Position numbers and translations under genes: made by a program. Shown here piece by piece: positions 13,754 through 19,840 of a stretch of DNA of 20,657 nt. Numbering within the stretch: position 1 is the stretch's first letter; each line of letters begins with the position of its first letter. The stretch is from the IMG/VR virus record IMGVR_UViG_3300036851_000518, positions 1 to 20,657 of that record. One strand, 5' to 3'. Under the pieces are notes generated by a model that did no database searches, was not told where the DNA came from, and worked only from the letters and a program-made list of their open reading frames with translations. This DNA is from a virus.

Positions 13754-14257
13754 CAGTCCTCCCTTGCGTAGCTCAGCGTGGTGGAGCGGACACCGCCATC
13801 TAACTTCCAGCGGCTTCGAGTAGTCGTCGTGGTGAGCGTGAACCCGCCGCGTCGCACCACAGACTTCGCACGGTTGCCGAACAAGCTCGCCGCGTCGTAG
13901 CGCACGCGCGACCGCGCTGTGTGCCCGTGCCGCCTCGGGATGCTCCGCCCGCCACCGCCTCGTATTCTTCGCGAGGCGTTGCAGAACACGAGGCTGCCTA
14001 CTTCGGCGACGATCACGAGCACGAACCTTCTCTTTGTCCCGCCGCGCAACCATCGCGCGACGCTCCTCGACAGACATAGCCTGGTATCGAGCGCGAGCAC
14101 TCTCGGCGGCTTGAGCACGTCTCGTCGCTGCCCGCTTCTCGCGTTCTTCGGCAGAGAGCGAGGGCTTCGGTGGCCTCGGGACGTAGCTAGCCCTTGCACG
14201 CAGTCGTCGCTTGCACTTGGGACACGTGCCGCAGAGACAGGACGGCTTGCGAGGCAC
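13511..14257 (-). CDS. HNH endonuclease read in frame into a winged-helix domain
   Basis: 248 residues. N-terminal CLCGTCPKCKRR (about 7-18) is a zinc-binding motif common at the start of phage HNH proteins. A long basic helical region follows (about 30-110), then the HNH/zinc core: QPCEVCGATRRVHAHHDDYS, then KPLEVRWRCPLHHAEL, ending near residue 166. HNH proteins are often homing-type nickases. The frame then continues without a stop into an 80-aa winged-helix protein whose own ATG (13753) has a good ribosome site. GTG start at 14257, weak leader. The base composition of the HNH part is less GC-rich than neighbours, consistent with insertion. Whether the full fusion is made, the two separate proteins, or both, is unknown. 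Confidence 0.75.
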   Translation of the reverse strand: MPRKPSCLCGTCPKCKRRLRARASYVPRPPKPSLSAEEREKRAATRRAQAAESARARYQAMSVEERRAMVARRDKEKVRARDRRRSRQPRVLQRLAKNTRRWRAEHPEAARAHSAVARALRRGELVRQPCEVCGATRRVHAHHDDYSKPLEVRWRCPLHHAELRKGGLMAKERAITIKQRDVLRALNREDGPVTTQALDATLSRLGSWYYGYDALHATLKRLHARGLTKREGRPAKWSLTRKGEAALS

Positions 14258-14312
14258 CGCGCGATGCTACGCTCCTCGTCAGACGACATAACCGTAGATC
14301 GTAGAAACGAAA
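14258..14312. other. Short AT-rich gap between SSB and HNH gene
   Basis: 55 bp, clearly richer in A and T than its surroundings. On the minus strand it reads TTGATTTCG...TACGGTTATG and could contain a weak promoter for the HNH gene, but spacing is not convincing. Seen as a possible join of the inserted HNH gene. Confidence 0.3.
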
Positions 14313-14759
14313 TCAAAACGGAATGTCGTCGTCGCCCGCGTAGGGCTCGTCCGCTCCGGCGGTGCTGCGGTAGGGCTCGGGCTCGGATGGTTCCTGGAAC
14401 TGGCGGCTGCCGCCGCTGTCGCCGTCCTGACGCGGGGTGAGGAACTGGACGCTGTCGGCAACGATCTCGATTGCCTGTCGCTTCGAGCCGTCCTGTGCTT
14501 CCCACTCGCGCCAGTCGAGCCTGCCGGTGATCCCGACGCGGCGTCCTTTCGAGAGGAACCGGGACGCGTTCTCGCCCTGTGCCCCCCAGACGATCACGTC
14601 GAAGTAGTTGGGCTTGTCGCCCCACGTGTCGCCGGTCTTCGTTCGGCTGTTCACGGCGACGCGCATCTTCAACACGGGCGTTCCCGCCGGTGTGTGGCGA
14701 AGCTCGGGGTCGCGAGTCAGGTTGCCGATCAGCGCGACGACGTTCATGTCTGCTGGCAT
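14313..14759 (-). CDS. ssb: Single-stranded DNA-binding protein
   Basis: SSB coats single-stranded DNA during replication and recombination and recruits partners through its tail. 148 residues. The OB fold covers about 5-105: NVVALIGNLTRDPELRHTPA, then VLKMRVAVNSRTKTGDTWG, then YFDVIVWGAQGENASRFL and KGRRVGITGRLDWREWE. A flexible Gln/Pro/Ser-rich linker follows and the C-terminus is the acidic tip DDDIPF, the standard protein-interaction signal. ATG at 14759 with GGGAGG about 5 bases upstream. A palindrome and possible promoter precede it. It is the first gene of the SSB-HNH-HerA block. Confidence 0.96.
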   Translation of the reverse strand: MPADMNVVALIGNLTRDPELRHTPAGTPVLKMRVAVNSRTKTGDTWGDKPNYFDVIVWGAQGENASRFLSKGRRVGITGRLDWREWEAQDGSKRQAIEIVADSVQFLTPRQDGDSGGSRQFQEPSEPEPYRSTAGADEPYAGDDDIPF

Positions 14760-14785
14760 GCGCCTCCCTTGGTCGGGGAGCGCAC

Positions 14786-14804
14786 AGCATACCGCTATGA
14801 GCGG
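14786..14804 (-). promoter_or_regulatory. Possible SSB promoter with palindrome
   Basis: On the minus strand the palindrome CCGCT CAT AGCGG (14792-14804) runs directly into GGTATGCT, whose TATGCT (14786-14791) could be a -10, about 26 bases before the SSB start. The 5'UTR then contains CCGACC as in the other leaders. No -35 was identified. Confidence 0.35.
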
Positions 14805-14819
14805 ACGCGGTCTACACGA

Positions 14820-15290
14820 CTACGGATCGCGCACGCGACCAGGGACTTCTGTGTTTGCGCGCGTCAACTCCTCCGGAGTCGGCTTCACCGGCGGGATTGA
14901 CCGCTGGAGGAGCTTCTCGGTGAGTACGTCTGCCTCGTCGCAGTCCACGTGCTGCAACTCCACCAGCGTGTTGCGGTCGTCGATCATCCCCTGGCGAATC
15001 AGCGCGCGCGGAATCCCTGGCGCTCCGTTCGGGAAGTCTTCGAGGTACTCGTACGAGCGATTGAGGCCGCGCGCCGCATCGACCTTGTCGCGACAGACGA
15101 GCGCCTGCAAGTCGTCGATCCGGTGCCGGTTCGCCTTGAACAGCGAGTACGCCCCGACGGCGATCAGCATGTAGGGGACGATGAAGCCGATCAGCAGCAG
15201 GCGGCGAGTGATAGCGACCTTGCCCTGCCACCACTCGCGGCTGAGCACCGCCTCGCGAGCAGAGGGTCTGACGAGTCTGCGTGGACTCAT
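14820..15290 (-). CDS. Single-pass membrane protein, 156 aa
   Basis: 156 residues. A basic N-terminus (MSPRRLVRPS and ITRR) precedes one membrane helix at about 31-51 (LLLIGFIVPYMLIAVGAYSLF), so by the positive-inside rule the N-terminus is cytoplasmic and the C-terminal 100 residues are outside. That part includes RIDDLQALVCRDKVD and two cysteines (66 and 117) that could pair, and a Pro-rich tail. ATG at 15290 overlaps the previous stop as ATGA. No family recognised; last of three consecutive small membrane genes. Confidence 0.7.
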   Translation of the reverse strand: MSPRRLVRPSAREAVLSREWWQGKVAITRRLLLIGFIVPYMLIAVGAYSLFKANRHRIDDLQALVCRDKVDAARGLNRSYEYLEDFPNGAPGIPRALIRQGMIDDRNTLVELQHVDCDEADVLTEKLLQRSIPPVKPTPEELTRANTEVPGRVRDP

Positions 15291-15481
15291 GCGACGTAGT
15301 GAGCGCCGACATGAGAGGACACGACGACGACCATGTAGCCGACGCCGATCACCTGCACGATCTCGCCCCCGAATAGCAGGTAGAGGGTGAGATAGCTGAG
15401 CGCGGACGCGACCACGATGCACCCGAAGACCAACCTATGTCTCTTGCACCATCGAAACACCTGTTCCGTCACTTTCGTCAC
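15287..15481 (-). CDS. 64-aa two-helix membrane protein
   Basis: 64 residues from GTG 15481, which overlaps the upstream stop as GTGA. After a positively charged start (VFRWCKRHR) come two hydrophobic helices at about 17-37 (LVFGCIVVASALSYLTLYLL) and 41-60 (IVQVIGVGYMVVVVSSHVGA). Size and two-helix plan fit small holins or superinfection-exclusion proteins, but no lysin is nearby, so no function is claimed. Confidence 0.6.
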   Translation of the reverse strand: MTKVTEQVFRWCKRHRLVFGCIVVASALSYLTLYLLFGGEIVQVIGVGYMVVVVSSHVGAHYVA

Positions 15482-15711
15482 GACTTCGACCGGTCGCGCA
15501 GCGCCTCCGCGATCTCTGTGAGGCCGAGCATCGCTCCGTAGAGCGCCAGCAGATAGGGCCGCTCGGGAAGCTGCCTGTTGCCGATGCTGATGATGGCCTC
15601 GACCGCCACGCCGATCAGCGCCCCGTAGCGGACGAAGACGGGAAACCACGCTAGTGCCCTCTCCGGTGTGTAACGGGGCTCGGGCTTTGAGGAGTGTCTC
15701 TGTCTTGCCAT
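15478..15711 (-). CDS. 77-aa membrane protein
   Basis: 77 residues from ATG 15711. A basic N-terminus leads into a hydrophobic helix (about 20-43: LAWFPVFVRYGALIGVAVEA) and a second less hydrophobic one (53-70: YLLALYGAMLGLTEIAEAL). The stop overlaps the next gene start by 4 bp. First of three linked membrane genes; no clear ribosome site, and an out-of-frame ATG lies 4 bp upstream, so the start is uncertain. Confidence 0.55.
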   Translation of the reverse strand: MARQRHSSKPEPRYTPERALAWFPVFVRYGALIGVAVEAIISIGNRQLPERPYLLALYGAMLGLTEIAEALRDRSKS

Positions 15712-15849
15712 CCATCGGCTAGGCAAATGTGACCGCACACGTCGGATCGGATTCTGGGCTGACGGCCACCCGTCACAGAGTATCGCTGATCCCAGACACC
15801 AGGAAGGGCGGCAACCGCCGCCCCTCCAGAACAAGTGCTCCGAGCCGAG
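15712..15849 (-). other. Intergenic region with hairpin and possible promoter
   Basis: 138 bp without a convincing gene. A hairpin at 15806-15823 (7-bp stem GGGCGGC, 4-base loop) follows the acidic-repeat gene and may be a weak terminator, although no T-run follows it. Further down the minus strand GATACTCT (-10 candidate TACTCT) lies 17 bp from TTCCTG and could start the membrane-gene transcript. Confidence 0.35.
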
Positions 15850-16014
15850 CTACGCCGCGTCGTCGTCGCCCGCGTCGCCCGCGTCGCCCGCGTCGCCCGC
15901 GTCGCCCGCGTCGCCCGCGTCGGGTGCGTCGCCCCCATCGCCCGAATCGCCGGTGCCGCCTTCCTCCTCGCCGCCTCCGCTCGTCTCGTACTCGATGAAA
16001 TCGCTGCCGCGCAT
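15850..16014 (-). CDS. Small acidic protein with Gly-Asp-Ala repeat tail
   Basis: 54 residues from ATG 16014, which has GGAGGAGG about 6-7 bases upstream. After MRGSDFIEYETS come a Gly/Glu run and a repeated GDA tail (about 35-50: DAGDAGDAGDAGDAG) ending DDDAA. The repeat comes from a 9-bp DNA unit. Strongly acidic and disordered; no cysteines or membrane segment. The same DNA read on the plus strand gives only arginine/proline repeats and is not coding. Confidence 0.6.
   Translation of the reverse strand: MRGSDFIEYETSGGGEEEGGTGDSGDGGDAPDAGDAGDAGDAGDAGDAGDDDAA
15868..15926. repeat. 9-bp tandem repeat (GTCGCCCGC units)
   Basis: About six consecutive units of GTCGCCCGC, with degenerate flanking units. 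The period is a multiple of three, so copy-number changes keep the reading frame of the acidic protein. It is a coding minisatellite, not a CRISPR (no spacers). Confidence 0.85.
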
Positions 16015-16070
16015 CTGCCCTCCTCCCCGTCGGGTCGTCGTTTGCCGGAACATACCGCCCGGCGCTAACC

Positions 16071-16088
16071 CCCGCCCTACAAGGCGGG
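16071..16088 (-). terminator. Hairpin after tandem-HTH gene
   Basis: CCCGCC at 16071-16076 pairs with GGCGGG at 16083-16088 across a 6-base loop, 7 bp beyond the stop of the tandem-HTH gene. There is no T-run, so termination would be weak; it may instead be a processing or RNA-stability hairpin. Confidence 0.4.
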
Positions 16089-16095
16089 AACCTCT

Positions 16096-16737
16096 CTACC
16101 CGGCTCGCCTTCGCCGCTCACGCTCAGGCCGGAGCTTCTCCACGTCGGGCCTCCACCACAACGGGCCTGCCCTGATCCGGTCGAGCGGCGGCGGCATCCA
16201 GCCCTTGTCGAGCCAGACGCCGATGCGGTCGCGCTTCATGTCGAGAATGTCCTCGGCTGCCTCGGCGGTGCCGACGAGGGCAAGCGAGAACGTGCGAATC
16301 TCCTCGATAGAGACGCCGTCGCGCACCTGCTCGATCTGGGAGCGCAGCCAGACCGGCCCCATCTTGAGCTTCGCGACCGGGTCGGGTAGCCGCTTCGGGC
16401 TCCCCTTCTCCTCATGGTTGCGCATCCACCTGCCGATCCGTGGCGGCTCGACGCCGATGATCGCCGACGCCTCTCCGGTGCCGACGAACTCGCCCCTGCC
16501 GAGCCCTCGCAGCACGATGGACTTGCCGTTGTCGAGCGTCGAGTTCCAGGTGTCACGTAGCTCGCGCGCCGCCTTCCTCGCCTCGATCCGGTAGACGACG
16601 ATCCGCTTGAGCACGGTGTCGTAGAGAACCCAGCCGTCCTTACCGGGCCTGACGATGTAGCGACGATCCGACTGCGTGCCCCGCTTGAGGTTTGGGTGCT
16701 GCGGGATGGTCGCTCCTGACCGGGTCATGCGGAACAC
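16096..16737 (-). CDS. Tandem helix-turn-helix (excisionase/MerR-like) protein
   Basis: 213 residues. Two similar segments each look like an AlpA/excisionase-type winged HTH: repeat 1 at 85-136 (VGTGEASAIIGVEPPRIGRW to GPVWLRSQIE) and repeat 2 at 155-200 (VGTAEAAEDILDMKRDRIGV to GPLWWRPDVE). Both share VGT-EA, RIG-W and GP-W followed by D/Q and IE/VE. The N-terminal 80 residues have beta strands (YIVRPGKDGWVLYD, RIVVYRIEARKAAREL) like small AP2 or arm-type domains. GTG start at 16737, or ATG 16728; no Shine-Dalgarno sequence. A DNA-binding regulator or recombination directionality factor is possible; no integrase is visible. Confidence 0.75.
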   Translation of the reverse strand: MFRMTRSGATIPQHPNLKRGTQSDRRYIVRPGKDGWVLYDTVLKRIVVYRIEARKAARELRDTWNSTLDNGKSIVLRGLGRGEFVGTGEASAIIGVEPPRIGRWMRNHEEKGSPKRLPDPVAKLKMGPVWLRSQIEQVRDGVSIEEIRTFSLALVGTAEAAEDILDMKRDRIGVWLDKGWMPPPLDRIRAGPLWWRPDVEKLRPERERRRRAG

Positions 16738-16756
16738 GATGTTAGCGTTTTTGGGC

Positions 16757-18436
16757 TCACGATGAAAGTGGGCGAGGGCTCAGCTTGCGACGCACGAGCG
16801 TCTTCAACACGAGCGGTTTGTCGTCTGGCCCTTTGATAAAGGGCGGCGTCCAGATTCGGCGGCAGAACCCACAGTTCGTCGCCAGATCGGTGCGGGGGCA
16901 CGGGCGGACGAGATCGGGTCGCACGTCGGCCACCCGAGTGCCGAGCGGGAAGTGCTTGTAGTGGCCGCGCACCCAGAACCGGTGCGAGTAGTTCGCCTCG
17001 TTGCCGGTGACCGTGCGCTCGCCGTCGGCGCGTCGCCGTGCGGGCCGGATCATCACCTGCTGGGCGATGGGCCAGCCGCGCTTTTCGGCGCGCTTGCGGT
17101 CGCGCCTCTCCATCGGCGCGTCTACGAGGATCACTTCCTCGGCCTCGACGATGCTGAGCGCCGCCATCGCCTTCTTCGTCAGCACCCAGATCAGGTGCGA
17201 CCACCACATGATGTTGTTCACCGCCGTGTCCACTCCAGCGGCGGCGACAGCGGCGCGCTTGCTGAACGGGAGGATCGCGTGGCCGGGCCAGCCGTCTGCG
17301 CCGACCGGCACGTCCTCGTCGGGCTCGGCGGGCAGGCAGCACGAGTCTGCCGCGACGAGTATCGCGTGACCCCCGGTGGTCGTTCCTTCGAGCATCAGCG
17401 GCCCGGTCGTGATGTGCATGGGCTTGCCGTTTTCGTTGCGGAGCACGTCGCGGTCGAACACGAACCAGCCTGCCGTCTCGTGCGGCGACCAGCGGATCGC
17501 CTGTCGGTTCACCTCGACGCCCTCGGCCCAGCCGACCGGGGCGACGGTGAGCGGCCCGCCCTCGAAGCGGGGGAACATCAGCGCGCCTCGGATCGTGACC
17601 GGGTTGCCGTACAGGTCGATCCCTGCTGGCGGGGCGAGTCCGCCTGGCCCCTCGAAGTCGAGGTAGATCGTCTCGAAGGGAAGCTCGGCTTCGAGCCCGA
17701 ACTCGATGAACTCGTCGTCGTTCTCCCATTCGGGCAGCACCGCCACCTGCTCGGGATCGACACGCACGACGTGGCAGGAGTCGAGGATGCTCGCCTCGGT
17801 CATGGAGAGCAACTGGCGGGCGGCGTTGTCGGAGAAGCCCATGTGCAGCGACATGCCGCTCGCGATGATGCGCGCCTGCTCGATCACCGGGTCGAAGCTG
17901 ACCGAGCCCGCCCAGCGCGGACGCGTCGGCTTGAGCACCGGCTTGGCGAATCCGACGTAGTCGAGTGGGATGCCCCTCGGCCTCACGCCGATCGTCCCGT
18001 GCCTGGCGGCGTCGATCATCGTCCCGACAGCCTTGACGGGGAGATCGACGAACTCCTCCCACGGCTGCGTCGCCGGGAGATCGGCGAGCTTCAAGATCAT
18101 GCGCGTGCGCACGACCTCGCTGCCGTCAGGCAGGAAGATGCGCGTCAGCTCGCGGAGCATGTGCTTACCCGCCGGGTCGAGCCGGTCGAGCGCCTCCTGC
18201 GTGAGCGCGCACGGCCAGCCTACGCTCGGGGCGTGCCCGGCGAGCGTGCGGATCAACTGCGACGGCACCATCAGCGTCGCTGTCTGCTCCTCGTCGGTGC
18301 CGAACAGCACGTCGGCGAGCCGGTCGCCCATCTTCTCGCCCTCGTACAGCGGAAGCTCCTCCTGCTGCGAGGCTGGCCCGACGGGGTTCAGCACGGTGTC
18401 GCTCTCGGACGACGTGTAGCGTCGAGGCTCGGTCAC
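16757..18436 (-). CDS. Conserved phage/actinobacterial protein of unknown function, 559 aa
   Basis: 559 residues from GTG 18436, which overlaps the upstream stop as GTGA; a longer frame to 18628 is rejected because its extra residues are the antisense-type Arg/Pro run. Largely alpha/beta with many Trp and Phe residues; no ATPase, nuclease or membrane motif was found. The C-terminus holds a distinctive block: HRFWVRGHYKHFPLG (about 485-499), then CPRTD and NCGFC (Cys513, 522, 525), then WTPPFIKGPDDKPLVLKT. A HRFWVRGH plus PFIKGP combination recurs, from memory, in actinobacterial proteins annotated only as hypothetical. It could bind a metal through the three Cys. Function not assigned. Confidence 0.8.
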   Translation of the reverse strand: MTEPRRYTSSESDTVLNPVGPASQQEELPLYEGEKMGDRLADVLFGTDEEQTATLMVPSQLIRTLAGHAPSVGWPCALTQEALDRLDPAGKHMLRELTRIFLPDGSEVVRTRMILKLADLPATQPWEEFVDLPVKAVGTMIDAARHGTIGVRPRGIPLDYVGFAKPVLKPTRPRWAGSVSFDPVIEQARIIASGMSLHMGFSDNAARQLLSMTEASILDSCHVVRVDPEQVAVLPEWENDDEFIEFGLEAELPFETIYLDFEGPGGLAPPAGIDLYGNPVTIRGALMFPRFEGGPLTVAPVGWAEGVEVNRQAIRWSPHETAGWFVFDRDVLRNENGKPMHITTGPLMLEGTTTGGHAILVAADSCCLPAEPDEDVPVGADGWPGHAILPFSKRAAVAAAGVDTAVNNIMWWSHLIWVLTKKAMAALSIVEAEEVILVDAPMERRDRKRAEKRGWPIAQQVMIRPARRRADGERTVTGNEANYSHRFWVRGHYKHFPLGTRVADVRPDLVRPCPRTDLATNCGFCRRIWTPPFIKGPDDKPLVLKTLVRRKLSPRPLSS

Positions 18437-18933
18437 GTCGTCACTTCCTCGCGGTAGCGGTGGATCATCCGCGCCTCGAACGCCTCGCACTTCGGCTCCA
18501 CCCGCTGCATGCCGATGCGTCGCCGCCGTCCGCTCGCGAGCCGCGCCCGCTCGCGGTAGGCACGGTCGTAGGCGTGCTCCGCGTGGAGCCCCTCGTGGGC
18601 GGCAATCCCTACGAGCGCCTCCTGCCACGAGCGCGCGTCGTGGATGATGCCGTTGCGGCGGAACGGGGTGATCGGGAAGCCCTCGGGCGGGCCGATGCGC
18701 AGGACGATCAGAAACCGCTCGTTCCTGGTCATGCGCTTGTAGGCCCAGAGAGGGATGCCGTTGCCCATGTAGTCGTAGAAGGTGCCGCTGTATTCGCGTC
18801 GAGCGTGCTTCACGAGCGCGAGCAGGCCGGTGCGGCGTACGTCGATCTCCCGGAGCCCGAACTCCACGAGCGCCTTCACCTCATCGTCGGGATAGCTCGT
18901 CTCGTTCAGCACCCTGAGCCTGCCGCCCTTCAT
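18433..18933 (-). CDS. HExxH metallopeptidase-like protein, 166 aa
   Basis: 166 residues. HEGLH at 113-117, within VGIAAHEGLHAEHAYDRAY, is an HExxH zinc motif; Glu150 and Glu153 in EPKCEAFEARMIHRY are candidates for the third ligand. The N-terminal 100 residues have beta strands (FLIVLRIGPPEGF) and resemble small SprT-like or integral-metallopeptidase folds only loosely. ATG at 18933 with GGAGG 6 bases upstream and ATGA overlap with the previous gene. It is a second HExxH protein in this window and not similar in sequence to the one at 2602-3033. Substrate unknown. Confidence 0.7.
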   Translation of the reverse strand: MKGGRLRVLNETSYPDDEVKALVEFGLREIDVRRTGLLALVKHARREYSGTFYDYMGNGIPLWAYKRMTRNERFLIVLRIGPPEGFPITPFRRNGIIHDARSWQEALVGIAAHEGLHAEHAYDRAYRERARLASGRRRRIGMQRVEPKCEAFEARMIHRYREEVTT

Positions 18934-19250
18934 GCTGGCCTCCGCTTCGCAGCGCGCTGAGCCTTTCCCAGCGCCTCGCCTCGGGTCGCGACCCACTGCT
19001 TCCTGATCTGCGCTTGCGGGTCGTCGGCGAGGATGTACGCCTCGCACTCCTCGTACGTGCCGGTGAAGTGCGACTCGATCAGCTTCCCGGTCGGAGCCGC
19101 CGCCTGAATCGTGCCGACGATCTCGCCGTCACGCATGACCGGGATCGTGGTGGGGATCGCGGACTCGTCCGGGTACCACACTCGCCAGCGGCGACCGCGC
19201 CCCCGGATCACGAACGTGCGAGGCTGGGCCTCAGCACCGTTCTCGTTCAT
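18930..19250 (-). CDS. Hypothetical protein, 106 aa
   Basis: 106 residues, beta-rich: RTFVIRGRGRRWRVWYPDES, then PVMRDGEIVGTIQ, then a helical region with DPQAQIRKQWVATRGE. No family recognised. ATG at 19250 is preceded by GGAGGTAGTC and promoter element C. It opens the block that continues through the HExxH protein and the 559-aa protein. Confidence 0.7.
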   Translation of the reverse strand: MNENGAEAQPRTFVIRGRGRRWRVWYPDESAIPTTIPVMRDGEIVGTIQAAAPTGKLIESHFTGTYEECEAYILADDPQAQIRKQWVATRGEALGKAQRAAKRRPA

Positions 19251-19256
19251 CGACTA

Positions 19257-19309
19257 CCTCCGTGGTCGGATGGCACACACCACCACAGTATAGCACACAT
19301 CGTGTTGCT
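19257..19309 (-). promoter_or_regulatory. Conserved extended -10 promoter element, copy C
   Basis: On the minus strand: AGCAACACGATGTGTGC then TATACT (19287-19292, the best -10 of the three, preceded by TGC) followed by GTGTGTGCCATCCGACCAC and GGAGGTAGTC. It lies 36 bp from the -10 to the ATG at 19250, as in copies A (about 34) and B (about 37). Confidence 0.65.
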
Positions 19310-19351
19310 ACCCGTGCGGCGTATCCTCGTCCGACAACGCGGCGGGGGCTG

Positions 19352-19376
19352 TCGGGCGGGGTACACGCCCGCCCGA
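19352..19376 (-). terminator. Hairpin between homing gene and element C
   Basis: TCGGGCGGG at 19352-19360 pairs perfectly with CCCGCCCGA at 19368-19376 (9-bp stem, 7-base loop), 18 bp beyond the endonuclease stop. No T-run follows on the minus strand (CAGCCCCC), so it would be a weak or Rho-assisted terminator separating the RusA unit from the next. Confidence 0.45.
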
Positions 19377-19394
19377 GCCCTCCCTTGGCGGAAG

Positions 19395-19835
19395 CTACGC
19401 GGCGCGGTCGAGCGAGTAGGCGCGCGTCGCGACGAGCCGCTTCCGCAACTCTGCCATGCGGCTCCAGTCGGCGCCACGGCGCAGCGTCGCCCACTCCGCG
19501 ACACCCTCGCGCCAGACCTCGAAGTCTCTGCGCTTCCGGCTGCGCAGCGGGTGCTCGTCGAGAATCATCACGAGCGCACGCACATCGGCGCGACGCTCGA
19601 CTTCCCAAACAACCGTGTCGTTGCCGCCAAGCCCGTTGCGCGACCGCCAGTGGACGCGTCCTAGACCCGTGCGCGCTGCGATCTCGCGCACGATTTCCTC
19701 GTCGTCGTCTCGGAGACGCAGCGAGAAGTGACAGGCGTACGTGACGCCGTACGGGCGATTCCTCGCCTTGATTTGGAAGCAACCCTCGCCGTCGATCAGC
19801 CCAGCGAGCCAGTGGAGGAAAGCGTCGTCCTCCAT
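19395..19835 (-). CDS. LAGLIDADG homing endonuclease (single motif), after RusA
   Basis: 146 residues. One LAGLIDADG motif, WLAGLIDGEGCFQI, at residues 9-22, then a beta-rich segment (YGVTYACHFSLRLRDDDEEI), GLGRVHWRSRNGLG and a helical, basic end (LRKRLVATRAYSL). As a single-motif protein it should dimerise. ATG 19835 is 5 bp after the RusA stop, and the gene is followed by a hairpin. It is not obviously similar to the other single-motif endonuclease (after Ku) beyond the motif and general plan. A free-standing homing gene; activity not known. Confidence 0.85.
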   Translation of the reverse strand: MEDDAFLHWLAGLIDGEGCFQIKARNRPYGVTYACHFSLRLRDDDEEIVREIAARTGLGRVHWRSRNGLGGNDTVVWEVERRADVRALVMILDEHPLRSRKRRDFEVWREGVAEWATLRRGADWSRMAELRKRLVATRAYSLDRAA

Positions 19836-19840
19836 CGGCC

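Noticed and set aside
14820-15711. Lysis cassette (holin set)
   Set aside because: Three small membrane proteins are in a row, but no endolysin or amidase is visible nearby, so naming them holins is not supported.
15868-15926. CRISPR-like repeat
   Set aside because: Units are 9 bp and contiguous with no spacers; this is a coding tandem repeat.
16952-18457. 501-aa plus-strand open frame
   Set aside because: Antisense of the 559-aa gene; strongly biased Arg/His/Val/Asp composition with no motif.
18437-18628. 64-codon N-terminal extension of the 559-aa protein
   Set aside because: The extension is Arg/Ala/Pro-rich and lies antisense-like over the HExxH gene; the GTGA overlap supports the shorter start.
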